Origin: Isoptericola dokdonensis DS-3
Lineage (GTDB): Bacteria > Actinomycetota > Actinomycetes > Actinomycetales > Cellulomonadaceae
Length of the DNA stretch: 64,000 nt
Assembly: GCF_001636295.1 (NCBI RefSeq)
Contig: NZ_CP014209.1
Coordinates: 2,604,001 to 2,668,000 of the forward strand
Direction of reading: 5' to 3'
The notes beneath the pieces were generated by a model. It was not told where the DNA came from and did not search any database. It saw only the letters and a list, made by a program, of their open reading frames with translations. This document shows, piece after piece, positions 47,489 through 56,966 of this stretch. Position 1 is the first letter of the stretch; every line of letters begins with the position of its first letter. Made by a program: the position numbers and the translations under genes.

Positions 47489-47534
47489 GGCTGTACAACT
47501 ACACACGTGTGATTCCACACCTGTGTACAACCCT
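47487..47534. terminator. Imperfect inverted repeat between crgA and rhomboid genes
   Basis: AGGGCTGTACA faces TGTACAACCCT (10 of 11 pairs) across a centre containing the palindrome CACACGTGTG. It lies between convergent genes, so a bidirectional terminator is likely. The TGTACA arms could also be protein sites. Confidence 0.45.
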
Positions 47535-47545
47535 GGGGACAGCGG

Positions 47546-48415
47546 TCAGAGCAGGGCCCACGGCGGGACGGTCGCGTACTTCGCCACCGACAGCCCCACG
47601 AGCAGCACTCCGACGACGACGGGCAGCGCCCACCCGACGAGGCGCTGCCGCTCGCGGGGGGCGAACGCGTAGCCGGCCCCGATCGCCAGGCCCACGACGA
47701 GCCCGCCGACGTGCGCCTGCCAGGCGATGCCGCCGACGAAGAACGGCAGCGCCATGTTGATCGCGATGAGCACGACGATCTGGCGGGCGTCACGGCCGAG
47801 CTTCCGCAGCACCGGGATGATCGCGCCGAACAGCCCGAACACCGCGCCGGACGCGCCCACGACGGGCGTCACCCAGCTCCCGGAGAGCGGGTCGGCGAGC
47901 AGCAGCACCCCGACGGAGCCGCCGAGGGCGGCCAGCAGGTAGAGGGCCAGGAACCGCCCTCGGCCGAACGCCTGCTCGAGGAACGGCCCGACGAGCCACA
48001 GCGCGTACATGTTGAACAGGATGTGCAGCGGGCTCGTCGAGTGCAGGAACGCCGCCGTGAGGAACCGCCACGGCTCCGCCTGACCCACGACGGGCGCGAA
48101 CGCCCACTGCTGCGTCCACGTGGCCGTGGTGAGCTGCAGGACCCAGCTGACCACGCACAGCCCGATGATCGTCAGCGTGACGACGGGCCGGCCCTCCCGC
48201 ACCGTCGCCCCGAACGCGGTGCGCGCGCTGCGCGTCGACCGCGCCGCCTGCCCGACGCAGTCGACGCACTGCACACCGACCGCCGCGGGCCGCTGGCACT
48301 CCGGGCACGTGGGCCGTCCGCACCGCTGGCACCGGACGTACGACACCCGGTCCGGGTGCCGCGGGCAGACGGGGACCTCGCCGCCCTGCTGCGGGGCTGG
48401 CTGCGGGATGGAGAT
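47546..48415 (-). CDS. Rhomboid family intramembrane serine protease with N-terminal zinc ribbon
   Basis: 289-residue membrane protease. Residues about 15-50 form a B-box-like zinc ribbon (CPRHPD, CQRCGRPTCPECQ, CVDCV). Six to seven helices follow, with HILFNMYALWLVG, the catalytic Ser in VVGASGAVFGLFG and His in WQAHVGGLVVGL. There is no ATG, GTG or TTG before the zinc ribbon in frame. The best-placed start is an ATC at 48415 with GGAGG 7 bases before it; a CTG at 48466 and a GTG inside the ribbon are alternatives. It lies after the cyclophilin gene in the same direction. Confidence 0.85.
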   Translation of the reverse strand: MSIPQPAPQQGGEVPVCPRHPDRVSYVRCQRCGRPTCPECQRPAAVGVQCVDCVGQAARSTRSARTAFGATVREGRPVVTLTIIGLCVVSWVLQLTTATWTQQWAFAPVVGQAEPWRFLTAAFLHSTSPLHILFNMYALWLVGPFLEQAFGRGRFLALYLLAALGGSVGVLLLADPLSGSWVTPVVGASGAVFGLFGAIIPVLRKLGRDARQIVVLIAINMALPFFVGGIAWQAHVGGLVVGLAIGAGYAFAPRERQRLVGWALPVVVGVLLVGLSVAKYATVPPWALL

Positions 48416-48462
48416 GGCTCGGCCCTCCGCGGGTCGGGTCGGTCGGGTGGCGCGGGAGAGGG

Positions 48463-49011
48463 TCAGTCCTCGATCGTCACCGAGTTGATGACGATGTCCT
48501 CGACCGGACGGTCGCCCGGACGGGTGCGGGTCGTGCCGATCGCGTCGACGACCGCGCGGGACTCGTCGTCCGCGACCTTGCCGAAGATCGTGTGCTTGCC
48601 GGTCAGCCACGGCGTCTCGGTGGTCGTGATGAAGAACTGGGAACCGTTGGTGCCCTCGACCTCGCCCGAGACCGGGTTGCGGCGCTTGCCCGCGTTCGCC
48701 ATGGCGAGCAGGTACTTCTCGGTGAAGCCCAGCTCGGGGTGGATCTCGTCGTTGAACGTGTAGCCGGGGCCGCCGGTGCCGGTGCCCAGCGGGTCCCCGC
48801 CCTGGATCATGAAGCTGTCGATGACGCGGTGGAAGATCACGCCGTCGTAGAGCGGCTCGTGGCGCTCGGCGCCCGTGCGGGGGTCGGTCCAGGCCTTGGT
48901 GCCCTGGGCGAGCCCGACGAAGTTGGCGACCGTCTTCGGCGCGTGGTCCGGCAGGAGCTCGATGCGGATGTCACCGGCGGTGGTGTGCAGGGTTGCGAAC
49001 ATGCTGCCCAT
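48463..49011 (-). CDS. Peptidyl-prolyl cis-trans isomerase, cyclophilin type
   Basis: 182-residue cytosolic cyclophilin, without signal peptide, that speeds proline isomerisation in folding. The active-site stretch is GVIFHRVIDSFMIQGGDPLGTGTGGPGY, with the catalytic Arg, then NGSQFFITTTETPWLTGKHTIFGKV. AGGTG favours the ATG at 49011, though an in-frame ATG at 49002 gives a start more like relatives. The rhomboid gene follows in the same direction. Confidence 0.93.
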   Translation of the reverse strand: MGSMFATLHTTAGDIRIELLPDHAPKTVANFVGLAQGTKAWTDPRTGAERHEPLYDGVIFHRVIDSFMIQGGDPLGTGTGGPGYTFNDEIHPELGFTEKYLLAMANAGKRRNPVSGEVEGTNGSQFFITTTETPWLTGKHTIFGKVADDESRAVVDAIGTTRTRPGDRPVEDIVINSVTIED

Positions 49012-49089
49012 TCTGGCACCTGTGGGCGCACGACGGGCCGACGGGCGTGTGACGGTGCGCTCCCTGACCTGCGGTGGCAGAGTGGGGTC

Positions 49090-49914
49090 ATGGTGCAGAC
49101 CCCGAAGATCGACACGGACAAGGTGAAGGACTCGGCCGCCGAGGTCGCGGCCGCACTGGTCGGTGCGGGCTCCCGCGCCGCCGACGGTGCCCGCGACGCA
49201 GCCGGGCAGGCCAAGGACTGGGCCTCCCCGCGCTACGACGCGTTCGTCGAGTGGCTCCGGCCGCGCGCGGAGAAGGCCTGGAACGACAGCGTCCAGGCCG
49301 CCGCCCCGCGCGTCGAGCAGGCCGCCACGAAGGCCGGCCCGCTGGTGGACTCCGCCCACGACAAGATCGTGGAGGAGTACCTGCCGAAGCTGGTCGTGGC
49401 GTTCAACGCCGCGGCAGCCCGTGCGGGCGCCACCGCCGAGGAGGTGGCCAAGGCCGCGAAGAAGGCTGCGAAGGAGGCGGAGAAGGCCGCCAAGAAGGAG
49501 CAGCGCAAGGGACGCCGTCGCAAGGCCCTCGTCTGGACCGCCGTGCTCGGCGGCACCGCGGCGGCCGGGTACGCGTTCTACCGGCGTGCCCAGCCGCAGA
49601 ACGACCCGTGGGCCGAGCCGTGGGAGCAGTCCACCGCCCCCGACTTCGACGGCGCCGCCCGCGACGCCCGGCACGTCGTCGGAGACGCCGCGGAGGCCGT
49701 CGGTGAGGCCGCCGGCGCCGCCGTCGCCAAGGGCAAGGAGGCCACCGAGAAGCTCTCGGAGAAGGCCGCCGAGGTCCGCGAGGACGTCGCCGCCCGCACG
49801 ACGCGCGCGCGGAAGAAGACCGAGGACGCCGCCGCCGAGGCCGAGGCCGCGGTGGAGGACGCCGGCCGCGCGGTCGAGGACAAGGCCGACGACATCACGG
49901 ACGACAAGAAGTAG
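49090..49914 (+). CDS. Ala- and Lys-rich membrane protein with long amphipathic helices
   Basis: 274-residue protein, not assigned to a family. Residues 1-150 are helical and Ala-rich, ending in a Lys/Arg block (KEAEKAAKKEQRKGRRRK) right before a single weak membrane helix (ALVWTAVLGGTAAAGYAFY). The rest is another charged helical stretch (VAKGKEATEKLSEKAAEVR) like LEA or apolipoprotein-type repeats. It looks like a membrane-bound coiled coil, with the basic block on the cytoplasmic side. It is divergent from the cyclophilin gene. Genes of this kind are common next to gyrA in relatives. The function is unknown. Confidence 0.82.
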   Translation: MVQTPKIDTDKVKDSAAEVAAALVGAGSRAADGARDAAGQAKDWASPRYDAFVEWLRPRAEKAWNDSVQAAAPRVEQAATKAGPLVDSAHDKIVEEYLPKLVVAFNAAAARAGATAEEVAKAAKKAAKEAEKAAKKEQRKGRRRKALVWTAVLGGTAAAGYAFYRRAQPQNDPWAEPWEQSTAPDFDGAARDARHVVGDAAEAVGEAAGAAVAKGKEATEKLSEKAAEVREDVAARTTRARKKTEDAAAEAEAAVEDAGRAVEDKADDITDDKK

Positions 49915-49933
49915 TCCCCCGCGTCGTCAGACG

Positions 49934-49970
49934 ACGAGAGCCCCCGTCCGCGTCGGACGGGGGCTCTCGT
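49934..49970. terminator. Strong bidirectional terminator
   Basis: A perfect 17-bp stem with a 3-base loop (arm begins ACGAGAGCCCCC) lies between the rightward Ala-rich gene and the leftward tRNA-Ala. Confidence 0.9.
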
Positions 49971-49979
49971 GCTGTGTGG

Positions 49980-50052
49980 TGGAGCCAGGGGGACTCGAAC
50001 CCCCAACCCCCTGCTTGCAAAGCAGGTGCGCTACCAATTGCGCCATGGCCCC
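49980..50052 (-). tRNA. tRNA-Ala (anticodon TGC)
   Basis: 73-nt tRNA without encoded CCA. The acceptor GGGGCCA pairs with TGGCTCC including one G-T pair. The anticodon stem CTGCT/AGCAG frames TGC in the loop. D-arm GCGCAATTGGTAGCGC and T-loop GTTCGAGTC are normal. Confidence 0.96.
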
Positions 50053-50074
50053 GAGGATCGATCGAGCCGGAGGC

Positions 50075-50194
50075 TCAGTCGAGGGTGTCGGTGACCTCGG
50101 TCCACAGGTCACGGTCGGCGGCGTCCGTCGAGACGCGCCGCCAGACGAGGTAGCCCGCCGCAGCGGCGAGCAGCACGATCATCAGCTTCTTCAT
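50075..50194 (-). CDS. DLW-39 family protein
   Basis: 39-residue protein that fits the actinobacterial DLW-39 family in length and motif. It starts MKKLMIVLLAAAAGYLVWRR, a single membrane helix with basic end, and has RDLWTEVTDTLD with the name-giving D-L-W. A GAGGAGG site lies before the ATG at 50194. It sits between tRNA-Ile and tRNA-Ala, the usual location in this family. The function is unknown. The gene is easily missed because of its length. Confidence 0.88.
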   Translation of the reverse strand: MKKLMIVLLAAAAGYLVWRRVSTDAADRDLWTEVTDTLD

Positions 50195-50215
50195 GCTGGA
50201 CCTCCTCGTCGGATG

Positions 50216-50289
50216 TGGGGCTAGGAGGACTTGAACCTCCGACCTCTTCCTTATCAGGGAAGCGCTCTAACCGTCTGAGCTATAGCCCC
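50216..50289 (-). tRNA. tRNA-Ile (anticodon GAT)
   Basis: 74-nt tRNA without encoded CCA. Acceptor GGGGCTA pairs with TAGCCCC. The anticodon loop CTGATAA carries GAT. The D-arm AGCTCAGACGGTTAGAGCG and T-loop GTTCAAGTC are standard. It follows the gyrA-DUF3566 operon in the same direction. Confidence 0.96.
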
Positions 50290-50339
50290 GCGCACCCGCT
50301 CCGAGAAGCGCGTGCAGCACGGAACATTACCGTACCGGG

Positions 50340-50372
50340 GGTCCTGCCCCCAAACCGGCGGGGGGCAGGACC
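50340..50372 (-). terminator. Terminator of the gyrA-DUF3566 operon
   Basis: GGTCCTGCCCC pairs with GGGGCAGGACC over an 11-base loop, 34 bases past the DUF3566 stop codon on the minus strand. Confidence 0.75.
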
Positions 50373-50406
50373 GGTGTGACCTCCGTCGCGCCGGCGACGG
50401 GATCCG

Positions 50407-51327
50407 TCACTCGTCCGTGAGGGTGAGGTGGATGCCGCCGACCAGCGCTGCCGTGATGTTGTACAGCATCGTCATGATCGTGGCGATGGCGGTCAGCAGG
50501 ACGATGTTCACCAGCGCGATGAGCGTCGCGAGAGACACCATGCGCTCGAACTCCACGAACTGCGTGAGGTTGACCGCCTGCGGCCCGAGCGTCTCGACCA
50601 TGAACTCCTGGATCGTGGCGAACGTGCCCAACGAGTTCAGCGAGTACCAGACGACGATGGTCGCGACCACGGTCATGATGCCGATCGCCACGGACAGCAG
50701 GAACGCCAGCTTCATGATCGACCAGGGGTCGATCCGGGACACCGACAGTCGGACCCGGCGCGGGCTGCCCAGCGCCGGCTCCTCGACGTGCGCGGGGGAG
50801 TCCGGTGCCGGTGCCTGCGGCTCCGGCTGCGCCGTGCCGTGCACGCCCCCGGCCGCGTAGTGCATCTGGGGGCGCGGCGCCGACTCGGCGGCCTCGCCCG
50901 GAGGCGGGGTGGCCGACGAGGCCTGGGCGCCCGTCGTGGCGCCGGCCGACGCCGTCGACCCGGCGGACTGCACCTTCTTCGCGGCCGTGCGCGCGGCGGC
51001 CAGCGCCGCGGCGGCGGCCTTCACCGCCCCGTCCTTGACCGACGAGGCGGACGACGAGCCGTCGTCGGCGGACGCGGGCCGGACCGTCGCGACCTTCGTC
51101 GTGCCGGCAGCGGCGACGGGCTGCGCGGCGCCCTCGGGCTTGCCCTTCGCGGTCCCGTTCGTCGACGGGCCCGGCGCCTTGGCGTTCGTGCCCTTCGCCG
51201 GCGTGACGGCGTCGGACGTGGCGGCACCCGCGGCCCCGGCGTCCACCGGGGCGAGCGGCTGCGTGCTGTCCGCTCCTGCGTGCGCCGTCCCCGTCCCCGC
51301 CGTCGTCGAGGTGTTGTCGCTGGCCAT
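50407..51327 (-). CDS. DUF3566 transmembrane protein
   Basis: 306-residue protein. The first 190 residues are a low-complexity Ala/Thr/Pro stretch. The C-terminal 115 residues are the DUF3566 domain: RRVRLSVSRIDPWSIMKLAFLLSVAIGI, a loop with ETLGPQAVNLTQFVEFERM, then two helices and an ending LYNITAALVGGIHLTLTDE. DUF3566 proteins lie next to gyrA in most actinobacteria; the mycobacterial homologue is linked to cell division (CwsA/Rv0007-type locus). Its ATG shares one base with the gyrA stop, so the two are coupled. Confidence 0.92.
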   Translation of the reverse strand: MASDNTSTTAGTGTAHAGADSTQPLAPVDAGAAGAATSDAVTPAKGTNAKAPGPSTNGTAKGKPEGAAQPVAAAGTTKVATVRPASADDGSSSASSVKDGAVKAAAAALAAARTAAKKVQSAGSTASAGATTGAQASSATPPPGEAAESAPRPQMHYAAGGVHGTAQPEPQAPAPDSPAHVEEPALGSPRRVRLSVSRIDPWSIMKLAFLLSVAIGIMTVVATIVVWYSLNSLGTFATIQEFMVETLGPQAVNLTQFVEFERMVSLATLIALVNIVLLTAIATIMTMLYNITAALVGGIHLTLTDE

Positions 51328-53960
51328 CAGCTGTTACCGCCCGTGGTCTCGTCCTGCTGCTCCGGCGTGGTCGCCGAGGCGTCGTCCGCGAGCCCGCCGT
51401 CGACGGGCTGCTCCTCCACGCTAGCCGACTCGTCGTCGTCCCGACGCTCGACGTTCCGCGCGATCGCGATGATGCGGTCCTTCTTGGCCGGCTTGGCGAA
51501 CGTGACGCCCTGGGTGTTGCGCCCGGTCAGGTTCACCTCGTCGACGCGGGACCGCACGATCTTGCCCTGCTGCATGATGACGAGCACCTCGGTGTCGTCC
51601 TCGGTGACCAGCGCCCCGACCAGGTCGCCGCGCGCCTCGACGAGGTTGGCCACCTTGATGCCGTAGCCGTTGCGGCCCTGCACGCGGTACTCGTCGATGC
51701 GGGTCCGCTTGGCGAAGCCGCCCTCGGTGACGACGAACAGGTCCTTCTCCGGGCGCACGACGTCCGCGGCGAGCAGCTCGTCGCCGTCGCGGAACTTCAT
51801 GCCCGTGACGCCGGACGTTGCGCGACCCATCGGGCGCAGCGTCTCGTCGTCCGCGGGGAACCGGATCGACTGGCCCTTGCGGGACACGAGGATGAGCTCG
51901 TCGTCGGAGTCCACCAGGCGGGCCGCGACCAGCGCGTCGGCATTGCCGTCGTCGTCCTCGCGCAGGTTGATGGCGATGAGGCCGCCGCTGCGGGGGGAGT
52001 CGTAGTCCGTCAGGCGGGTCTTCTTCACCAGGCCGCGACGCGTGGCGAGCACCAGGTACTCGGCGGCGTCGTAGTCCCGCAGCGCCAGGACCTGGGCGAT
52101 GCGCTCGCCCGGCTGGAACGCCAGCAGGTTCGCGACGTGCTGGCCCTTGGCGTCCCGGCCGCCCTCGGGCAGCTCGTAGCCCTTGGCCCGGTACACGCGG
52201 CCGGCGTCGGTGAAGAACAGCAGCCAGTTGTGCGTGGTGGTGACGAAGAAGTGCTCGACGATGTCGTCCTCGCGGAGCTTCGCGCCCGTCACGCCCTTGC
52301 CGCCGCGCCGCTGCGCCCGGTAGTTGTCCGTGCGGGTGCGCTTGGCGTAGCCGCCCCGGGTGATCGTGACGACCACGTCCTCCTCGGGGATGAGGTCCTC
52401 GACGGACATGTCGCCGTCGTAGGGCAGGATCGTCGTGCGGCGCTCGTCGCCCCACTTGTCGGTGACCTCGTCGAGCTCGGACCGCACGATGTCCCGCTGC
52501 CGCTCGGGGCGCGCGAGGATGTCGCGGCAGTCGAGGATGACGGCCTCGAGCTTGGCGTGCTCCTCGAGGATCTTCTGCCGCTCGAGCGCGGCCAGACGGC
52601 GCAGCTGGAGCGCGAGGATCGCGTTCGCCTGCACCTCGTCGATGCCGAGCAGCTCGATCAGGCCCGACCGCGCCTGCTCGACGTCGGGGGAACGACGGAT
52701 GAGCGCGATGACCTCGTCCAGGGCGTCCAGGGCGCGGAGGTAGCCCACGTAGACGTGGATCTTGTCCTCGGCCTCCCGCAGCTCGAACGCGGTCCGCCGG
52801 CGCACGACGTCGATCTGGTGCGTCGTCCAGTGCCGGACGAACGCGTCGAGGCTCAGCGTGCGCGGCACCTCGTCGACGAGCGCGAGCATGTTCGCGCTGA
52901 AGTTCTCCTGCAACGGCGTGTGCTTGTACAGGTTGTTGAGGACGACCTTCGCCACCGCGTCGCGCTTGAGCACGATGACGAGGCGCTGGCCGGTGCGGCC
53001 CGACGTCTCGTCGCGGATGTTGGCGATGCCCTGGACGCGGCCGTCGTTGACGAGGTCCGCGATCTTCGAGGCGAGGTTGTCCGGGTTGACCATGTACGGC
53101 AGCTCGGTGATGACGAGGCAGATCCGGTTCTGGATCTCCTCGATGTTCACCACCGCGCGCATCGTGATGGAGCCGCGACCCGTGCGGTACGCCTCCTCGA
53201 TGCCCTTGGTGCCGAGGATCTGCGCGCCGGACGGGAAGTCCGGGCCCTTGATCCGCTTGAGGAGGGCCGCGAGCAGCTCCTCCTTGCTCGCGTCGGGGTT
53301 CTCCAGGTGCCAGCGCACGCCCTCGGCCACCTCGCGCAGGTTGTGCGGAGGGATGTTGGTGGCCATGCCGACGGCGATGCCCGCAGAGCCGTTGACCAGC
53401 AGGTTCGGGATGCGGGACGGCAGGACGGTCGGCTCCTGCGTGCGGCCGTCGTAGTTGTCCTGGAACTCGACGGTGTCCTTCTCGATGTCCCGGACCATCT
53501 CCAGGGCCAGCGGCGCCATGCGGCACTCGGTGTACCGGGGGGCGGCGGCCGGGTCGTTGCCGGGGGAGCCGAAGTTCCCCTGGCCCGCGACCAGCGGGTA
53601 GCGCAGCACCCAGTCCTGCACGAGGCGGACCAGGGTGTCGTAGATCGCCGTGTCTCCGTGCGGGTGGTACTTGCCCATGACGTCGCCGACGACGCGGGAG
53701 CACTTCGAGAACGAGCGGTCCGGCCGGTAGCCGCCGTCGTACATCGCGTACAGCACGCGCCGGTGCACGGGCTTGAGCCCGTCCCGGACGTCGGGCAGCG
53801 CGCGCCCGACGATGACGCTCATCGCGTAGTCGAGGTAGCTCCGCTGCATCTCGAGCTGGAGGTCTACCTGCTCGATCCGCCCGTGGCGCACCGCCACGAG
53901 GCTGTCGGGGGAGGTGTCCTCGGGGAGCTCGTTGTCGGGGCCGGGAGTCTCGTCCGTCAC
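51327..53960 (-). CDS. gyrA: DNA gyrase subunit A
   Basis: 877-residue subunit that cuts and rejoins DNA in the A2B2 gyrase. The catalytic Tyr is in [10 protein letters not shown], the quinolone region is [14 protein letters not shown], and the C-terminal beta-propeller has the GyrA box QRRGGKG, needed to introduce negative supercoils. Thr stands at the position of E. coli Ser83, and Asp87 is kept; this Thr is probably natural. The GTG start at 53960 has AAGGAA upstream. An acidic 45-residue tail ends the protein. It follows gyrB by 92 bases and DUF3566 is coupled downstream. Confidence 0.97.
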   Translation of the reverse strand: MTDETPGPDNELPEDTSPDSLVAVRHGRIEQVDLQLEMQRSYLDYAMSVIVGRALPDVRDGLKPVHRRVLYAMYDGGYRPDRSFSKCSRVVGDVMGKYHPHGDTAIYDTLVRLVQDWVLRYPLVAGQGNFGSPGNDPAAAPRYTECRMAPLALEMVRDIEKDTVEFQDNYDGRTQEPTVLPSRIPNLLVNGSAGIAVGMATNIPPHNLREVAEGVRWHLENPDASKEELLAALLKRIKGPDFPSGAQILGTKGIEEAYRTGRGSITMRAVVNIEEIQNRICLVITELPYMVNPDNLASKIADLVNDGRVQGIANIRDETSGRTGQRLVIVLKRDAVAKVVLNNLYKHTPLQENFSANMLALVDEVPRTLSLDAFVRHWTTHQIDVVRRRTAFELREAEDKIHVYVGYLRALDALDEVIALIRRSPDVEQARSGLIELLGIDEVQANAILALQLRRLAALERQKILEEHAKLEAVILDCRDILARPERQRDIVRSELDEVTDKWGDERRTTILPYDGDMSVEDLIPEEDVVVTITRGGYAKRTRTDNYRAQRRGGKGVTGAKLREDDIVEHFFVTTTHNWLLFFTDAGRVYRAKGYELPEGGRDAKGQHVANLLAFQPGERIAQVLALRDYDAAEYLVLATRRGLVKKTRLTDYDSPRSGGLIAINLREDDDGNADALVAARLVDSDDELILVSRKGQSIRFPADDETLRPMGRATSGVTGMKFRDGDELLAADVVRPEKDLFVVTEGGFAKRTRIDEYRVQGRNGYGIKVANLVEARGDLVGALVTEDDTEVLVIMQQGKIVRSRVDEVNLTGRNTQGVTFAKPAKKDRIIAIARNVERRDDDESASVEEQPVDGGLADDASATTPEQQDETTGGNS

Positions 53961-54052
53961 CGTGTCATTCCTTCCTGCGCCGCCGGGGCGCGGATCCTGT
54001 CCTCGTCATCGGATGTACAACTGGCCGCGCACATCTGTACGCGGCCGTTCCG

Positions 54053-56140
54053 TCAGATGTCGAGGAACCGGACGTCCTTGGCGTTGCGCTGGATGAAGCT
54101 GCGGCGGGACTCGACGTCCTCGCCCATGAGCACCGAGAAGATCTCGTCCGCCGCGGCGGCGTCGTCCATCGTGACCTGCAGCAACGTGCGGTGCTCGGGG
54201 TCCATCGTGGTGTCCCACAGCTCGCTGTAGTCCATCTCGCCCAGACCCTTGTAGCGCTGGATCCCGTTCTCCTTCGGGATGCGCTTGCCGCTCGCCAGCC
54301 CCTCCTTGAGGAACGCGTCGCGCTCCCGGTCGGAGTACACGTAGTCGTGCGGGGCGTTCGACCACTTGAGCCTGTACAGCGGCGGCTGCGCGAGGTACAC
54401 GTGGCCGTGCTCGATGAGCGGGCGCATGTAGCGGAACAGCAGCGTGAGCAGCAGGGTGCAGATGTGCTGGCCGTCGACGTCCGCGTCGGCCATGAGGACG
54501 ATCTTGTGGTACCGCAGGCGGGCCAGGTCGAAGTCCTCGCCGATCCCCGTGCCGAAGGCCGTGATCAGGGCCTGCACCTCGGTGTTCGACAGGGCCTTGT
54601 CCAGGCGGGCCCGCTCCACGTTGAGGATCTTTCCGCGCAGCGGCAGGATCGCCTGGTGGTGCGGGTCGCGGCCACGGACCGCGGAACCACCCGCCGAGTC
54701 ACCCTCGACGATGTAGATCTCGCACTCCTCCGGCCGGCCCGACTGGCAGTCCTTGAGCTTGCCGGGCATGCCGCCCGAGCTGAGGATCCCCTTGCGTCGC
54801 GTGGCCTCGCGCGCCTTGCGGGCCGCGATGCGGGCCTGCGACGCCGAGATCGCCTTGCGGATGACGTCGCGGGCCTCGTTCGGGTGGGAGTCGAACCAGT
54901 CGACCAGACGCTCACGGACGACGCGCTGCACGAACGACTTCGCCTCGGTGTTCCCGAGCTTCGTCTTCGTCTGCCCCTCGAACTGCGGCTCGCCGAGCTT
55001 CACGCTGAGCACCGCCGTCAGTCCCTCGCGGATGTCGTCGCCGGTGAGGTTCTCCTCCTTCTCCTTGAGGATCCCCTTGTCCCGGGCGTAGGTGTTGACC
55101 AGCGTGGTCAGCGCCGCACGGAAGCCCTCCTCGTGCGTGCCGCCCTCCGTCGTCGAGATCGTGTTCGCGAAGGTGTGGACCGACTCGCTGTACGCCGTCG
55201 TCCACTGCATGGCGATCTCCACCGAGATGCGCGCCTCGGTGTCCTCCGACTCGATGTCGATGACCTCGGGGTGGACGATCTCGGCCTTCTTGGCGCCGTT
55301 GATGTGCTTGACGTAGTCGATCAGGCCACCGTCGTACTTGAAGGTGACCGTGCGGACCGGGCCACCCACGGCGTCGGCGTCGTGCACCTCGTCGTCCGGC
55401 GACGCCGCCGCGGCCTCCGCCCCGTCCTGCACGGCCAGCGCCGCGACGACCTCCCGCGAGTCCAGGGCGCCCGTCACCTCGTCCGGCCCGGAGACGTGCT
55501 CGACGCGCTCGTCGGTGAGCGTGATCCGCAGACCCTTGTTGAGGAACGCCATCTGCTGGAACCGGGACCGGAGCGTCTCGAAGTCGTAGACCGTCGTCTC
55601 GAAGATTCCCGCGTCCGCCCAGAACGTCTGGGTCGTGCCCGTGGCGTCCGACTCGCCGAGCTGCTCCAGACCCGTCACCGGGGTGCCGCCGTCGGCGAAC
55701 TCCTGGCGCCACGAGTGGCCGTCCCGCTGGACCTCGGTGACCACCCGCGACGAGAGGGCGTTGACCACCGAGATGCCGACACCGTGCAGACCGCCCGAGA
55801 CGGCGTAGCCGCCGCCGCCGAACTTCCCGCCCGCGTGCAGGATCGTCATGACGACCTCGACCGTGGGCTTGCCCTCGGTGGGGTGCATGGCCACCGGGAT
55901 GCCACGACCGTTGTCCTGCACCCGCACGCCGCCGTCGGCGAGCAGGGTCACGTCGATCGTGTCGGCGTGGCCGGCCAGCGCCTCGTCCACCGAGTTGTCC
56001 ACGACCTCGTACACGAGGTGGTGGAGGCCCCTCTCGCCCGTGGACCCGATGTACATGCCGGGTCGCTTGCGGACTGCCTCGAGACCTTCGAGGACGGTGA
56101 TGTTCCCGGCGTCGTAGGCGCCGTCGGATCGCTGTGCCAC
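54053..56140 (-). CDS. gyrB: DNA gyrase subunit B
   Basis: 695-residue ATPase subunit of gyrase. The N-terminal GHKL part has [27 protein letters not shown] and [14 protein letters not shown]. The Toprim part has [14 protein letters not shown] and the DADVDG metal site, and the C-terminus ends in KDVRFLDI. An insertion of about 35 acidic, Ala-rich residues lies near 235-270. I chose the GTG at 56140, since relatives begin VAQ..DGxYDAGNIT. It works with GyrA to add negative supercoils ahead of forks from the nearby origin. A perfect DnaA box is found in its upstream region. Confidence 0.97.
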   Translation of the reverse strand: MAQRSDGAYDAGNITVLEGLEAVRKRPGMYIGSTGERGLHHLVYEVVDNSVDEALAGHADTIDVTLLADGGVRVQDNGRGIPVAMHPTEGKPTVEVVMTILHAGGKFGGGGYAVSGGLHGVGISVVNALSSRVVTEVQRDGHSWRQEFADGGTPVTGLEQLGESDATGTTQTFWADAGIFETTVYDFETLRSRFQQMAFLNKGLRITLTDERVEHVSGPDEVTGALDSREVVAALAVQDGAEAAAASPDDEVHDADAVGGPVRTVTFKYDGGLIDYVKHINGAKKAEIVHPEVIDIESEDTEARISVEIAMQWTTAYSESVHTFANTISTTEGGTHEEGFRAALTTLVNTYARDKGILKEKEENLTGDDIREGLTAVLSVKLGEPQFEGQTKTKLGNTEAKSFVQRVVRERLVDWFDSHPNEARDVIRKAISASQARIAARKAREATRRKGILSSGGMPGKLKDCQSGRPEECEIYIVEGDSAGGSAVRGRDPHHQAILPLRGKILNVERARLDKALSNTEVQALITAFGTGIGEDFDLARLRYHKIVLMADADVDGQHICTLLLTLLFRYMRPLIEHGHVYLAQPPLYRLKWSNAPHDYVYSDRERDAFLKEGLASGKRIPKENGIQRYKGLGEMDYSELWDTTMDPEHRTLLQVTMDDAAAADEIFSVLMGEDVESRRSFIQRNAKDVRFLDI

Positions 56141-56290
56141 AGGCGGGAGCACTCCTCGTCGTTCACACGCACACGACACGGGCACCCGGACGCGTCCGGG
56201 CCGCAGCGCAAGAGAGTGGCACGGGGGTGATGTGCCGGCTGCTCGTCGGTGCTCGAATCGGCCCCGGGACGCCCCCCGGAACACCAGACG

Positions 56291-56296
56291 AGTCTA
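56291..56296 (-). promoter_or_regulatory. -10-like element before gyrB
   Basis: TAGACT on the minus strand would give a leader of about 145 bases before gyrB. A good -35 was not found, so this is weak. Confidence 0.3.
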
Positions 56297-56354
56297 CCGC
56301 GAAAGCGCGAGAAACCGCGGGTCCGCCGCCCCCGCGCGTGTGCGTTCGCACACG

Positions 56355-56363
56355 TTGTCCACA
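56355..56363 (+). promoter_or_regulatory. Perfect DnaA box between DUF721 and gyrB
   Basis: TTGTCCACA, the actinobacterial DnaA consensus, is followed 7 bases later by a CTCCACA half match. It lies upstream of the gyrB start and outside oriC. Confidence 0.6.
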
Positions 56364-56390
56364 GGTTTCTCCACACCCACGGTGCAGGAG

Positions 56391-56966
56391 TCAGCCGTAC
56401 GTGTCCCCCGGGCCCGGACCCCGCACCGAACGGCGCCCGCGACGGAAGCTCGGACCCGCCGGACCGAGCACCTGGACCTGCTCGACGACGCCCTCACCGA
56501 CCTCCTCCGCGAGGCGGCGCAGCAGTGTCGGGACGAGCAGCCGCACCTGCGTCGCCCAGGCCGTGGAGTCCGTCCGGACCACCAGCACCTTGTCCTCGAA
56601 CGTCTCCGGCACGCAGTGGTCGGCCACCTGGTCACCCACCACCTCGCGCCACCGCCCGATCACACCGCCCACCGAGACGTCCTGCGTCCACCCCTTGTCC
56701 CGCAGCAGGCGCCCGACGACGTCCGACAGCGTGCGCGGGTCCCGTGCCCCCGGCCCCTGGGACTCCGGTCGTGGCTCGGCGAGCGGGGACCGCCGCGAGG
56801 GCACCCCGGGGCGCAGACCCTTGGCGCGTGCCGCGGCCTTCGCCCTGTTCAGCGCCTCCCGGGCCACCTCCGCCGGCGGCGTCAGGTCGCCGCGCGCGGC
56901 GACCGGCCGCGGGTCCCGCTCCCGCGGACCGTCGTCGGCCGCACCCGCGGGCGACGCGTCAGACAC
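56391..56966 (-). CDS. DUF721 (DciA-like) protein
   Basis: 191-residue protein. A charged, disordered N-terminal half leads to a DUF721 domain from about residue 85: [39 protein letters not shown], then [25 protein letters not shown]. The domain is the DciA fold, which in many bacteria helps load the replicative helicase. In actinobacteria it lies between recF and gyrB, as here. I chose the GTG at 56966, which overlaps the recF stop by eight bases. A role at the origin is inferred from family and position. Confidence 0.88.
   Translation of the reverse strand: MSDASPAGAADDGPRERDPRPVAARGDLTPPAEVAREALNRAKAAARAKGLRPGVPSRRSPLAEPRPESQGPGARDPRTLSDVVGRLLRDKGWTQDVSVGGVIGRWREVVGDQVADHCVPETFEDKVLVVRTDSTAWATQVRLLVPTLLRRLAEEVGEGVVEQVQVLGPAGPSFRRGRRSVRGPGPGDTYG

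Noticed and set aside
48416..48465. Frameshift hiding an upstream start of the rhomboid gene
   Set aside because: Other frames give no rhomboid-like N-terminus, and the cyclophilin stop lies here; a rare start codon explains the data better.
49980..50289. tRNA-Ile and tRNA-Ala considered as integration sites
   Set aside because: No integrase, direct repeat or foreign-looking DNA is next to either tRNA; the DLW-39 gene between them is a normal actinobacterial arrangement.
51327..53960. Thr at the Ser83-equivalent position of GyrA as a quinolone-resistance mutation
   Set aside because: Actinobacteria vary naturally here and Asp87 is intact; without wild-type relatives no resistance claim can be made.
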